From: Cyclina sinensis | Lineage: Eukaryota; Mollusca; Bivalvia; Venerida; Veneridae | Assembly: GCA_012932295.1 (NCBI GenBank) | Contig: JAAONU010000016.1 | Location: 41,323,241 to 41,387,240 of the forward strand | Direction: 5' to 3' | DNA: 64,000 bases | Shown here: positions 12,682 through 25,164 of the stretch, in pieces | How positions within the stretch are numbered: position 1 is the stretch's first letter | Layout of the letters: each line of letters begins with the position of its first letter | Position numbers and translations under genes: made by a program | The notes under the pieces: generated by a model | The model's input: the letters and a program-made list of their open reading frames with translations, nothing else | Told to the model about the DNA's origin: nothing | Databases searched by the model: none

Positions 12682-13649
12682 CAAGAAATGTTTGTAAAAC
12701 ATAAATGCCCCCCGGCAGCACCTAATTGCTTGTGGTTGGGCCAAAGCGTTCTCTAGTTATTGATCGGAAACCGTTTTTAGAGTTAAAGTGTCTGTGAGCT
12801 TGACCTTTGACCTAATGACCTCAAAATCAATAGGGGGTCATCTACTGGTGATGACCAACCAGCATACCAAGTTTGGTGAACCTAGGTCAAAGCGTTCTCT
12901 AGTTATTGATGAGAAACCGTTTTTTGGATGAAGGTCCCTGTGAGCTTGACCTTTGACCTAATGACCTCAAAATCAATAGGGGTCATCTACTGGTGATGAC
13001 CAACCAGCATACCAAGTTTGGTGAACCTAAGTCAAAGTGTTCTCTAGTTATTGATCGGAAACCGTTTTAAGGATGAAAGTCTCTGTGATCTTGACCTTTG
13101 AACCCTTGACCCCAAAATCAATAGGGGTCATCTACTGGTGATGACCAACCAGCATACCAAGTTTGTTGAACCTAGGTTTAAGCGTTCTCTAGTTATTGAT
13201 CGGAAACCGTTTTAAGGATGAAAGTCTCTGTGATCTTGACCTTATGACCTCAAAGTCAATAGGAGTCATCTACTGGTGATGACCAACCAGCATACCAAGT
13301 TTGGTGAACCTAGGTCAAAGCGTTCTCTAGTTATTGATCGGAAACCGTTTTTAGGATGAAGGTCCCTGTGATCTTGACCTTTGACCTAATGACCTCAAAG
13401 TCAATAGGGGTCATCTACTGGTAATGACCAACCAGCATACCAAGTTTGGTGAACCTAGGTCAAAGCGTTCTCTAGTTATCGATCGGAAACCGTTTTAAGG
13501 ATGAAAGTCTCTGTGATCTTGACCTTTAACCTAATGACCTCAAAGTCAATAGGGGTCATCTACTGGTAATGACCAACCAGCATACCAAGTTTGGTGACCC
13601 TAGGTCAAAGCGTTCACTAGTTAATGGTCAGAAACCGTTTCTACCTACA

Positions 13650-13664
13650 AGGTCAATGTGACCT
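13650..13664. promoter_or_regulatory. Perfect IR3 nuclear-receptor site (ERE-type)
   Basis: AGGTCA-ATG-TGACCT exactly fits the palindromic steroid/estrogen-receptor consensus AGGTCAnnnTGACCT. It lies inside a repeat monomer, so binding in vivo is untested. Confidence 0.5.
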
Positions 13665-13794
13665 TGACCTTTGACCCCTTGACCCCAAAATCAATAGGGG
13701 TCATCTACTGGTGATGGACAATCATCCTACTAAGTTTGAAGTTCCTAGGCCTAAGCCTTCTTTAGTTATTGGTCGGAAACCGTTTCTACCTACA

Positions 13795-13809
13795 AGGTCA
13801 ATGTGACCT
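13795..13809. promoter_or_regulatory. Perfect IR3 nuclear-receptor site (ERE-type)
   Basis: The same AGGTCA-ATG-TGACCT palindrome recurs one 145 bp monomer later. Confidence 0.5.
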
Positions 13810-14174
13810 TGACCTTTGACCCCTTGACCCCAAAATCAATAGGAGTCATCTTCTGGTGATGGACAATCATCCTACCAAGTTTGAAGTTCCTAGGCCTAAG
13901 CATTCTTTAGTTATTGGTCGGAAACCATTTGGTCTACGGACCGACGGACCGACCGACAGACAGACAAATGCAAAGCAATATACCCCCACTTCTTTGAAGA
14001 GGGGGCATGTAAAAAGAAATACCCTTCTGTAATAAAGAAAACTTGTATAACGTATTTAGCATAAAGTAAACTAGTCACAAAATTCTAAATATAAATGCAA
14101 GGTGTTTCGCTGAGTTTTAGTCTAGAAGAGGATTAGATATTAAATGGTTACGTAAAAGTTACTTATCATACATT

Positions 14175-14420
14175 TTATGCCTCCAAAGAGTGACATTTAG
14201 AAGTCACAATGTCTGTCCATTATTCCGTCAGTCCGTCCCGTCTTCTGTTTGCAACTCCTCCTAGAAATCTCATTTGATTTTCACAAAACTTTCACACAAT
14301 TATCATAAGTGCCACAGTGCATATTTGCCTGCTTTTGTGATTCGATTATTTTCGGCAGTTTTTTTTTCTTTTAAGATATTTGAATGCATACATGTAGGGC
14401 ATATCTTCTGTCAAGTCATT
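14175..14420 (+). mobile_element. Possible head of another HINE-like element
   Basis: A tttatgcctcc start is followed by gtcagtccgtcccgtctt and a 'cacaaaactttcac' stretch resembling the beginning of the other families. No array or 3' terminus follows. This is a weak call. Confidence 0.35.
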
Positions 14421-17400
14421 GCTCATCATGGAAAAAAAGGAGGTCAACAATAAACATTTCTTGGCGTTTCTAAATCTAAGTCAGTGTTCATCTGTTTGTA
14501 AAGTCAGCATCAAAATAAAAATGTATCAATATCACTCCCTGTAAAAGTCTACAAACCAGATTTAAAATCCGAAGAAAAAATCATATCAGAGGAATCATGT
14601 TAGATGTCATCATAAATTTGTAAAATAGATCAAATTTGTGTATTTTCTGTCGCTAAGTGAAAACAAACAGAAGAAAAAATGTCATTCACATTGTTGGATT
14701 TTTTCAACCAAACATGACGCTTTGTAGAAATCTACGAAGAAGTAAATTGCTTTTATTTCCCTCTCGGATGTGTTAATTGAATTCTGCTAACCTAATTGTG
14801 TTGACAAATTGAAAAAGAAATGGATTTTTGCCTTCCGTAAAATGTATTAACAGAAAGTCTGTCTATACTGTTTTCAGTGAATTGGTGGTAGGAAGTCTGT
14901 GTATTGAAGAGACAACATGCTGTTTCGTATCGAAAACCAAGTGCATCTTTTAATTTCTGACTATGAATGAAATTTTAAAACGCATGTGTTCTGATGTTTT
15001 AAAAATTTGAATGAAATCTATATTATTGAAAAATCAAGTGAATCGTTTTGTTAAACAAACTGCTCAGGTTTTATCTCTTAAGTGCTATGTCGCTGAAGCA
15101 CACATATATCTCAAGTTTTCATTTCCTTGTGGGCAATGTGAGTTGATGATAGGGAAAAAGTTTGAAACAAAAATCATTGGAAAAGACTTGGGTCTATAAA
15201 TATGTCTGATGAATTCAACTTTACGCCTGATTCTCGAAGTTAATATATTAACGCTTCTTCATATTACTCCGCGAGTTATAAACAAACGGTACATTGGCTC
15301 AACTGAAAGCTACATTTTGTAGATCGCTTAACTACGAAGAAGAACAAATGAGTTCTTCAAAAAGTTGGTGCAGCGTTTACTTTCTTCCTCATAATTAAAA
15401 AAATCTTGTTTATTTCGAAACGTTCGTGCTCATAGTAGGAATAAACATTTTATTAACTGTTTATATATAGATTAAAAATCATTACGACACAAACTATATT
15501 AGTAACCTTTTTGATACCATTGCCTCGAGAATTTGCTCTTTGCAAAACAATTGAGGAGGACTTCGTTACACAGCTTACATGTGACAGGCCTCGTCTTATA
15601 ATTTCAGCAGAAATACATTGTAGTATTTTGTCCAAAATTTAAGTATTCTGCGAACCCAAAACATTTGAATATTAGAAATATCTACCTTACAGTTTGCCAG
15701 ATAGCTTAACCTCACCTTTACTTTTGTAATAGAAATAATGAAATATTTACACCTGTCTTGTAATGCTAAAGTACGGCTTTTTTAAACCCTGGCCAAAGTC
15801 AACGTGCTGTGTACTTATCAACAACCACATGCTTTAATATGTAATTCAAACACATAACAAACCAAACTGAAATGTGTGAAAACTAAAATCATTAGACTTT
15901 TTGAAACAAGTACCACTGTTTTCCAAGTCTTGGCTTACATAGGGGAGTATGTTTAGTGTTTTTCTCATTGTGTCTGTAAACGGTACAGCATTTATTAAAT
16001 AAATAAATATGAGGAGGCATTGATTAAAAATACATTCCCCGCTCTTAAGTTCTTCACCGACCTCTAAACTGTCTTATAGGACACTTCATTGTGCTCATAT
16101 GCAATGCTTAATTCCTAGTTTATCTGCTTTGCACAAACACCAAGTTGGCAGCGTGTCTTTATGCAATCCAAAATTTCAAAAACGTTACTTCTTTTCTCCA
16201 CCAGGTTTGCATTAGTGTCTTTGTCTGGACTTGGGAACAAACTGAATTGTGATCGTTTTATTTGAACTAGTTTATAAGACAGTAAGTAACACATAGAAAA
16301 CGTATTTACCTAGTCTCAGTGTCAATGCACATTATTTTTCATTGTTTAAAAAATAAATATAAATGCAAGTTCAGTAAAACCAGACTTGCTTAAACCCATA
16401 GAAGCTACACTTGATGTTGCCATAGATATATGTCAACATTTCGTTCAAATCTGATAGAACGATAGATATCTTTTTAATCTACCGGTAATGGAACTGTCAG
16501 ATATTATGCTGAAGATTTAAGATGACTTATTCTTGTCAGTATTATGATCGTAGTATATGCGATGAATGTTGTGCTTCTGGTGATAAGAGCATAAAATGAC
16601 ACGCTAGTGTTTTTACTGAGCACAAAGATCAATATATCTTAAAGCTCGATTTAGCCGAGAATTGAAATGTTGCATTTGGTTTGAAGGTTAATTAACAACT
16701 TAATTTCATTTCATTTGTAATTAAAGATGCTTGAATATGTTTCAGTACATAAAGGGCCAGATTATATAAGAGACAAAATAGAATTTCAAAAGAAAAGTGA
16801 AGCATATTCATATGTTGCATGTTGCGCTTTGGATGTTTTGTTATTACTCAGAAAAAAAAAAACCCTCTAGGAATAACTTATAACGAGTAAGAAAAATCCA
16901 TGCCACGTTATTTTGAAATTATTTTTTCTAGAAAAAATCAAATACAAAGTTTGTCCATGTTACCTTTTTTTGGTTTTACATATAATTGGAGACAGATGTT
17001 ACGTAATAGTGTATTCGCTTCATCAAGTGCATTTTTATCAACTTCTGAAAACAGCATTAATTTCAGAAAATGTCTGGCGAATTTGATTATGCTGAAAGCT
17101 TTTTTTTGTCTCACATTTTAATCTAACTTTAATAAGAATTGATCCTTTTTGTTCCGCGAGAGGAAGCTTAATTCAACGAATATAGATGAGAAGACCTAGT
17201 TTTCGTGACCCACTTTTAGTCTGTTTAACCTCAGAACGTTCGCACTTGTAATAGTAAACTTCCATTTTAGAGAAATCAAACCATTAATCATGTTTGTAAA
17301 AGACACAACCTAGCTCAAAAATCTTTGGCAAAATATTTATATTTCGAAGTGCCATTTTATTATTTTATAACAAATGTATGCACTAAATACAATATCAAGC

Positions 17401-17633
17401 TGTCTAATACAGGTATTGATCAGCTGTCATAACAGTGACCCTACCTATATGTCCCTGTCATACATATCATTAATATCTTCATAAAATTTTATTTAAGCAC
17501 CAAGGCTCTCATTCAATACAGATTATACTTCAAAGTATTTCTGAGAAATCGATCGGAGCTTAATTTCAACCAGTAGCTTTTACAATGGACTAACTATATA
17601 AGAACGCATATTTGAATAAACATGTGTAAGCAT
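14421..17633. other. No gene seen
   Basis: AT-rich, with short frames of unremarkable composition. No splice-bounded exon is convincing. Confidence 0.5.
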
Positions 17634-17723
17634 TATGGTTCTCTTGTCTAATTCCTGACTGGTTCAACCTGTATTCACTATGGTTCTCTTGTCTAATTCC
17701 TAACTAGTTCAGCCTGTATTCAC
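17634..17723. repeat. 45 bp tandem duplication
   Basis: 17634-17678 and 17679-17723 are adjacent copies starting tatggttctcttgtctaatt, with three mismatches. Confidence 0.95.
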
Positions 17724-20545
17724 TTTTCGTTAAATTTTACTTGAAAGCAGTTGAATGGTATGATTGGTACTAAGTCAGTTTAAGATTGTCTGAAGTCAAT
17801 TGTCTTCTTTAAAATTGGGACAAAAAAAAACTATTACAAGTTAATATCTTTTTCATTCAAGAATGATGTTAATGATCATAATCATCGTCTTAACATGTAT
17901 TGTTTTTGAAAAATATATGACCAAAGAATATGTCTGACTGTTGACGGAAAATATCAGAAATGTTTCTCGTGTTTGTAGACACGTCTACAATCTGAAGAGT
18001 TATAAACAGTTCTTGACTGACAAAACCGTAATTGATACAAGCGTCTAAATATTGGTTTTGTAAGCCAATACAATTAGACTTGTTTCTTCTTGGGTGATAA
18101 TTGAGAAGAAAGTCTTGTTTTTCAAAGGTCAGTAATTCGTTTTTTAACCTCCTGATGTATCGGCCGACTTTAACGTCCTATGGCATACAAGGACATCGTT
18201 TTTTTTGTGTGTGTTCTTTGTAAAAGTTTGAATGTTTTGACAGAGCTTAGATAAAATGGAAAAGTATGTAAATTGATAATAAATTCTTTTCATGGATCTC
18301 AAGGAAAATGTAGATATTTGGGTCACAACATCACAAGTTGTTCTTAAGTCGTTTGTGTTTAATGCCGTGACATATTGTTTTTGTCTTTCTAACATTTATA
18401 GAAAGTCCAATAAATCACTCATATTCTTTATATTTTCTATCCTTTCAGCTATATACTTGGCCGTCTCTTCTGCCTACTTCGTTAAGAGCTGTACATATAA
18501 TTTATTGTATAGATACTATTTTCATTAGAAACAATACTCAGTGTACTAGTTAAGCCAACACACAAAAAATTTAGCTTCCGTGCGGTGTGGTGTGATAATA
18601 CCTTACTACAAACCTAGTATGTTGTGCGTGTGTTTTGCCTAGTTGCGAGTTCAGTAACTTAAGAGCATTTTATCACGTAAACGATTTTCCAGAAATTATA
18701 AAGTTATTTGAAATATATTATTGTGATAGCGAAAAATGGACAAAAAGCTGATTTCAGTTAGAGAATGATTTTCCAATGACAAACCTGTTTTCGTTTGACT
18801 AAGTCTGAAACCACTAAAGATTTCCGTTCAATCTGAAAACTTTTCAAGTTTGGTAACGGGTACACTTCAACAGGCCATTTTGTGAGTGAGGGTAATTAAC
18901 TTCACTTTAGTATTTGTCACACAATATTTATTTTTCTCTAGGGAAAGAACGAGAACAAATGAAGGTATTTGATACTTAGTTGGACTTCCGTTGGCCGGAC
19001 TCTTAGATTATTTCTTATTGTTCCTGGCTTTGACAACCTCGTTTTTTGTTCATGTCACTGAGTAGAGATCTCGACAACCTTACAATTTTGGTTAAGTGTT
19101 ACAGAAACTACATACATAATACTCCAAAACCATATTTTCTGTTCTAGTAGTATTATGCACGAGGTATACCAAGAATTGCTTATATCCGGGTCTTTTTTTT
19201 CAAAAGAAAACATTAAATATGTATTAAAAACCTGCTTCTGTTGTAGGTTTAATACTTTCGCACTTCCATCAGTCATTTAGCGCCGCCAGTTAGAAACAAC
19301 AACCACGACAAAAAAAGTATTTGTATTAAGGATACTCATTTAGTTCTAAGTTGGTCCGATTGTCAGTAACTACTGCTTAAATCTTTATCTTGCTTGATTG
19401 ATTGTGAAGCTATATACTTCACATTTTTTCTTTGCCACTTTCTTTATAGATTCGGTGTGTGTATAATCAGAGAAAACCTTAAAGCCTAAAGAGTCTCCCT
19501 ATATGTATGTCTTCACTGAAGTAAATTCTGCAAAAGCAAACTGAAGTTTAAAATCTAAAGAAATAAAACAGTATAAATTTTTACATGACATGTTATCTTT
19601 ATACTGCATCTGTGAAACCACGTCTTAAAACTGTTTTGTATTTCCTTTCTCGTCTTTATACTGTTTAATAGAAATTTACATAAAACTCTGCCACAAAAAG
19701 ACTGCCAGAAGAGCTGTAAGCATGATTTACAAAGGCAAAGGCCGTGTTCTAGTTGTGTTGGGTTTTTATAAAATGTATTTAAACACACGTTATATACAGT
19801 CAGTTCAAAGACAGGAACAAGGGGAAATGTTGAAACGACAAACGACAAGAAAATTCTTCTGTTAAATGCTGACTAATAACCAGCTGGTTTATATGTTACA
19901 AACTATTGATACTTCTAAAGCCCTCCTGGACTCTACAATAAAACGTTTCTCATATATGTCAGTTTGGGTTACTGTTGATGATATTTCCTTCCAGAAGCGA
20001 AGTAATTACTTATGGATTAATTTAATCCTGCCTTATTTGTGGCAATTTGTCAGAAAACTGCCACCATTTGATTACCAGTAGAGATTATGGACCTAACTAT
20101 TCGAGAAATCTATGATAATAGTCCTTGAGAAACGCAAGAGTGTACGACTTGGGAACAATTTATTAAGCTCGTTATTTCTGCTTTTCTTGAATAAAACCTA
20201 GCTGAAAACTTAATCATATCTAATCAATGCACGTGATGCATTATAATAGTAACAATTATAATTTTCTACTTTATGTCTGATTAGGAATCGTTCAGTTTGG
20301 GTTTCAGGAAACACGTAAACTGTTTTGAAACTAGGTTCCAGAGTTATTCCAGTTCGATCTTATTCTTAAGAAAACTTTGTTCAGAATAACAAAGAAATCA
20401 TACAAATTTATATCATGGAGATTAGGAAAGGAATATGGAGACATACAAGAAATCAGAAAAAAAGTCAAGAACATCGCGAATTGCGATATTTGCTGTAAAC
20501 AGTTTGTACTACACAGATCATTTCAGGTTGAGTTGTATTGCAATT
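17724..20545. other. No gene seen; one diverged dispersed block at the end
   Basis: No recognisable gene. About 19990-20210 contains 'tgtggcaattt', 'actgccaccatttgatt' and 'ttctgcttttcttg' blocks also present in the same order at 24.5-24.8 kb. It belongs to a local, very diverged dispersed repeat. Confidence 0.45.
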
Positions 20546-20549
20546 TTTT

Positions 20550-22012
20550 ATGTCTCCCCCCTCTGGGGGAGACATATTGTTTTTGCCTTGTCCGTCTGTC
20601 TGTGTGGCCGTCTGTCCGTCTGTCCTCCTGTCCGTCTGTCACACTTCGTTTCTGATTGATAACTAGAGTACCGTTTGACACAGAACCTTCAAACTTCATA
20701 GGGTGATTGCCCTTATTAAGTAGAAAAACTCTATCGATTTTGGGGTCAGTAAGTCAAAGGTCAAGGTCACAGGGGCCCGAAGAGTGAAAACCGTTTCCGC
20801 TCAATAACTGTAGTTGTATTTCACCCAGAGCCTTCAAACTTCATACGATGATTGCCCTTATTGAGTAAAAGAACCTTATTGATTTTGGGATCAGTAGGTC
20901 AAAGTTCAAGGTCACAGGGGTCCGAAGAGTGTTTACCGTTTCCGCTCAATAACTGGAGTTCTATTTCACGTAGAGCCTTCAATCTTCATAGGATGATTGC
21001 CATTATTGAGTAAAAAAAAACTTATTGATTTTGGGATCAGTAGGTTAAAGGTCAAGGTCACAGGGGCCCAAAGAGTGTGAACGGTTTCTGCTAAATAACT
21101 GGAGTTCTATTTCACCCAGAGCCTTCAAATTTTATATGATGATTGCCCTTATTGAGTAAACAAACCCTATTGATTTTGGGGTCAGTAGGTCAAAGGGCAA
21201 GGTCACAGGGACCTGAAGAAAGAAAACCGTTTCCGCGCCATAAGTCAAGTTCTATTCCACTCAGTGTCTTCAAACTTCATAGGATGCTTGCCCTTATTGA
21301 GTAGAAGAATCCTGTTGATTTTGGGGTCAGTAGGTCAAGGTCACAGGGGCCCGATGAGTGAACCGTTTCCGCTCAATTCCTGGAGTTCTATTTCACACAG
21401 AGCCTTCAAATTTCATAGGATGATTGCCTTTATTAATTGAAGAAATCATATTAATTTTTGGTCTGTACATCAACGGTCAAGGTCACAGGTGCCTGAAGAG
21501 TGAAAACCGTTTCCGCTCAATTCCTGGAGTTCTATTTCTTCCAGAGCCTTCAAATTTCATAGGATTATTGCCCTTATTGAGTGAAGAAACCATATTAATT
21601 TTTGGGTCAGTACATCAACGGTCAAGGTCACAGGTGCCTGAAGAGTGAAAACCGTTTCCGCTTAATTACTGGAGTTCTATTTCACCCAGAGCCTTCAAAC
21701 TCCATAGGGTGATTGCCCTTACTGAGTACAAGAACTCTTTTGATTTTAGGGTCAGTAGGTCAAATGTCAAGGTCACAGGGGCCCGAAGAGTGTAAACCGT
21801 TTCCGCTCAATAACTGGAGTTCTATTTCACCCAGAATCTTCAAACTTCACAGTATATATATAATGATATAATGATATATATATATATAATGTTCTTACTT
21901 ATACCATAATAAATGACAGAGGCATCTGTTTCAGAAAGGTAATATTTTTTCCTTGGCCTTCCTTCAATCGGGTGCAGGGGGGAGACATGCGGTTTTCACC
22001 AAAAACATCTAG
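20550..22012 (+). mobile_element. Helentron/HINE-like element, GTCTCCCCC family
   Basis: Subterminal inverted repeats of 12 bp are perfect: atgtctcccccc at 20550-20561 and ggggggagacat at 21977-21988. The 5' repeat itself closes into an 11 bp stem with a ctct loop (20550-20575). A GTCY tract follows at ~20598-20640, then about eight monomers whose accgtttccg landmark repeats every ~145 bp (20791, 20936, 21082, 21227, 21363, 21507, 21652, 21797). The 3' end is a weak stem and CTAG (22009-22012) followed by TT. The monomers are alignable to those at 12.7 and 63.1 kb, so the arrays share ancestry although the termini differ. An AT-dinucleotide expansion sits near 21852-21890. Confidence 0.8.
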
Positions 22013-22349
22013 TTTGTTATGTTCTGTCTAGTCAGCAAAGAAAACATCTCAGTAAATTAGTCTACTTAATAGACAGGAAATAACAAAATATAGAAGTCTC
22101 AAGTAGCACGTTCGTTGTGACCGGTATAAAAAGGCAAATGACCAGAAAGTCCCCGGAAACAATTATGCAAATAAATCTGAAACTATGACGGCTGATATTT
22201 TTATAACTATAATTTTGTGTCAGAGAGGTACGCACTTCTTCCTGTTCCATTGATTCAAAATAGTTCTCACAGAATTTACTTAACAATATTTTCGTTTCAC
22301 ATTTTGAACCAAATAAAACATAAATAACTGTTTGTGTCTGTTTTTATTT
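22013..22349. other. No gene seen
   Basis: Short AT-rich spacer before the 22 bp satellite. Confidence 0.5.
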
Positions 22350-22768
22350 AGGCATCGGTGACTTTTTAATTAAGCATCGGTTACTTTTTGTTAAGGCATC
22401 GGTGACTATTTGTTTAGGCATCGGTTACTTTTTGTTTAGGCATCGGTTACTTTTTGTTTTGGCATCGGTGACTTTTTGTTCAGGCATCGGTGACTTTTTG
22501 TTTAGGCATCTGTTACTTTTTGTTTAGGCATCGGTTACTTTTTGTTTAGGCATCGGTTACTTTTTGTTTTGGCATCGGTTACTTTTTGTTTAGGCGTCGG
22601 TGACTTTTTGTTTTGGCATCGGTTACTTTTTATTTAGGCGTCGGTGACTTTTTGTTTAGGCATCGGTTACTTTTTGTTTTGGCATCGGTGACTTTTTGTT
22701 CAGGCATCGGTGACTTTTTGTTTAGGCATCGGTTACTTTTTGTTTAGGCATCGATGACTTATTGTTTA
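22350..22768. repeat. 22 bp minisatellite, ~19 copies
   Basis: The unit is aggcatcggttactttttgt plus tt. Two main variants, gttact and gtgact, are interspersed through the array. Copies adjoin directly without spacers. Confidence 0.95.
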
Positions 22769-23913
22769 ACCCGTGTTTAAAATTATTGCATCTTTTTATC
22801 AGATCGTGCTTAGTACTATTATTGAATACTCTACACGTGATTTAAAAGTATGCACCTTTAGAGTTGGCTCAAAAAGGGGAGATTGAGCCTTCCAGAATTG
22901 ATATTTTAGAAATATTCGTTTTTGATATTGCCAATCAACACGTTATAATTAATTACATTGATTATAATCAATATTTCTTAAGGTCTTTTAAAGAAACTCC
23001 ACTTTGTACCTCAAGCGTTCTTTTAAGTTATTTTCCTTGATTGTTGCAGTCTTTGGTATTTTTTGGGAATTCAACATCTATAAAATGAGTAATTATACTT
23101 ATAGGTATTTTTTCAATGTGTTGTAGTATCTACATCCCGAAAAACAGACATATGTTAGTAAAACACTTTGAACTTGTTAATATTTCTGTCCTTACAACTG
23201 TCTGTTTTCCATGCATTGTGTACTGTATAGACAAGATTTTGATGCACAGTTTAGTCTTTAGTAGTTTTCATATCGTTTTCGGGTCGCAACAAAATGAATT
23301 ACCGAACTCTGAAGGCATGGCGATAGTAAATTCTTTTCTTATATATCGCCCATAATAAGAACTTCAAAAGCGTTGAATACTGCTTTATATAAAGTGCCCC
23401 GAAGAAGTTTTTTTTTCTGATACGATTAAAGATTAATCCTTGAAGAGCATTCAGCAAGCAGAACAAAAGAGCTAAATTGGGACATAGATTGTTTTCCTCT
23501 AAAAGTACAGAAACTGAAGTATTGATGGATTGAGATAGGAATGGACTTTAGCCTGTTGTACTACATATTAGCGACAAATTTTTGTCTTCGTTTCATGCAG
23601 CCGACATCAAGATATAATTGTTACTGATGTCGAAATGTTCGAGCTTATATTATACATCGTATTTTATACTCTCAATGATATGAAGTAGAAGATAATACCT
23701 ATTCTTTAAAAGTCGACGTAAATTATCACTGTCTTACAGTTTGCACAGGTCTTAGCTTCGTTTTTGGTCAAGAGAGATTTTATTTATCTTGTTACTGTTG
23801 ACATTGTCATAAAGCGTTGATAAAATGCCCTTTAAGAACAAATCCAGTTACTTCATTTTAAAACTTGTCTGTAAATTCTGAAGGTTATTGCAATTTCTTT
23901 ACAAAAAAAGATT

Positions 23914-23940
23914 TATTATTATTATTATTATTATTATTAT
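23914..23940. repeat. (ATT)9 microsatellite
   Basis: Uninterrupted att triplets. Confidence 0.95.
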
Positions 23941-23944
23941 AGCT

Positions 23945-24330
23945 TCAAACTGAATAACTCTGTTTATTGATTTGGAAAAGAATGAGGTCCTTGTATGAAT
24001 CAGCACAATATCATCTCAGAAATAAATCACGATTTGTCAATACAGGCCCAGCTGAATACATCCCCAAGTGATCTAAGTAATCTCTTAAAGAATTAATTCG
24101 ATCCAGCCTTTATTTGCGACAATTTTCACCAGATAGGCAGAAACTGTTAAAGGCATAGTGTTTACTCCTCGACTGGATTAAAGACCAATCTGTCTTAATA
24201 ACGCTAATGGCCTGCGAACATTTGTAATAAAGCATACTGCTATGCTTTTATGGGGAGAATTTGTCTAGATTGTGCCAATTTCTTTGGCTTCTCTTAAGTA
24301 AAATCTCTCCCGAAACAAATTTATCAAATG
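23945..24330 (+). repeat. Diverged dispersed repeat, copy 1
   Basis: This shares ordered blocks with 31800-32130: agatttgtcaatacaggc-type, cagataggcag, aggcatagtgtttactcctc, cttaataac.ctaatggcct, gtaataaagc and cttctcttaagtaaaa. Part of it also resembles 34290-34440. Its nature is unknown. It is probably an old segmental duplicate or transposon piece. Confidence 0.7.
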
Positions 24331-25164
24331 CTGCGAAAAAAAATGATTAACATGGAAAAATATGCTAACATAGATGATGTAACTACATCATTTTTAACAC
24401 TAGTAAAAAAAGAAAAGAAAAAAGAGAACTCATCACATTTATAAAACCAACGTCAATGCATTTTAAATAGAAATCGGAAGAAACAGCCTCTCTTTATACT
24501 ATCATTCTTGTTTACCTGAGATGATATTACCGTCCTTGGGCAATGCCATCCCCAATGGAATTAGTTAATCAAACCTTTATTGTGGCAATTTTGTTTTGAT
24601 ACTGCCACCATTTGATTTCTTTTAGAACTGATTAAGGACCTGTCGGAGGAAATTCGACTTCAATGACGATAAATGATTTTGAACAATAGAAGGAAGTTAG
24701 GAAGTGGCATGCAATCATGAAAGTAATTTGTTTAGCTAATTAGTTCTGCTTCTCTTGGATAATATCTCGCTAAAAGTGCATTTTTTGCATGAAATGCGTT
24801 TTACAAAACGAATGGTTTTAATGTCATTCTTCAATTCAGCTATGAATCCTTCAGTATTTGGAATAGGGAACAAGGGCAGTGTTTTTCTGTTAATTCTTTT
24901 CAGTATAATATCATTCAGACAAATAATTTCCTGTTTAAAACATGTGCCTCGAATTGAAAGTAAAATATTGAGAAGAAAAAAAGATATCATTAAAATAAGA
25001 ACTTGAATTCAGAAATTAAAAGTAGGGATGGGAACGAATATTCGAACATTCGGAAATTTACCGATTATTCGAATCAGAACATCAAATTCGAATATTCGAA
25101 AATTGGTATACAGCTTTGTTTCAAATTAAGTATCTTTGATTTTGATCATCTTAGTATGCTAATA

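Larger units (their letters stand above)
12682..14010 (-). mobile_element. Helentron/HINE-like element with nine 145 bp monomers
   Basis: Reading on the minus strand, the 5' end is atgccccct (complement of 14000-14008) with a hairpin (ccccc..cttc/gaag..ggggg). A tract of GTCY tetramers follows, then the tandem array, then atgcccccc at 12705-12713 as the inverted partner. A small atgtt/aacat hairpin and CTTG (complement of 12682-12685) mark the 3' end. The monomer landmark gaaaccg recurs at 12767, 12913, 13058, 13203, 13341, 13486, 13631, 13776 and 13921, so the period is ~145 bp with one 138 bp unit. It is non-coding. A partial copy of the same family lies inverted at the right edge of the window. 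Confidence 0.8.
22769..25164. other. No gene seen; contains diverged dispersed blocks
   Basis: Two segments (23945-24330 and 24525-24790) belong to local dispersed repeats. The rest is AT-rich with no recognisable gene. A gaatattcg-rich patch lies near 25037-25100. Confidence 0.45.

Noticed and set aside
20377..20659. Overlapping 92- and 74-codon frames
   Set aside because: They read into the GTCY tract of the 20.5 kb element; the Ser/Val/Cys-rich ends are tetranucleotide-repeat translation.
22350..22768. CRISPR-like short regular repeats
   Set aside because: Units abut with no unique spacers and the setting is eukaryotic. It is a minisatellite.
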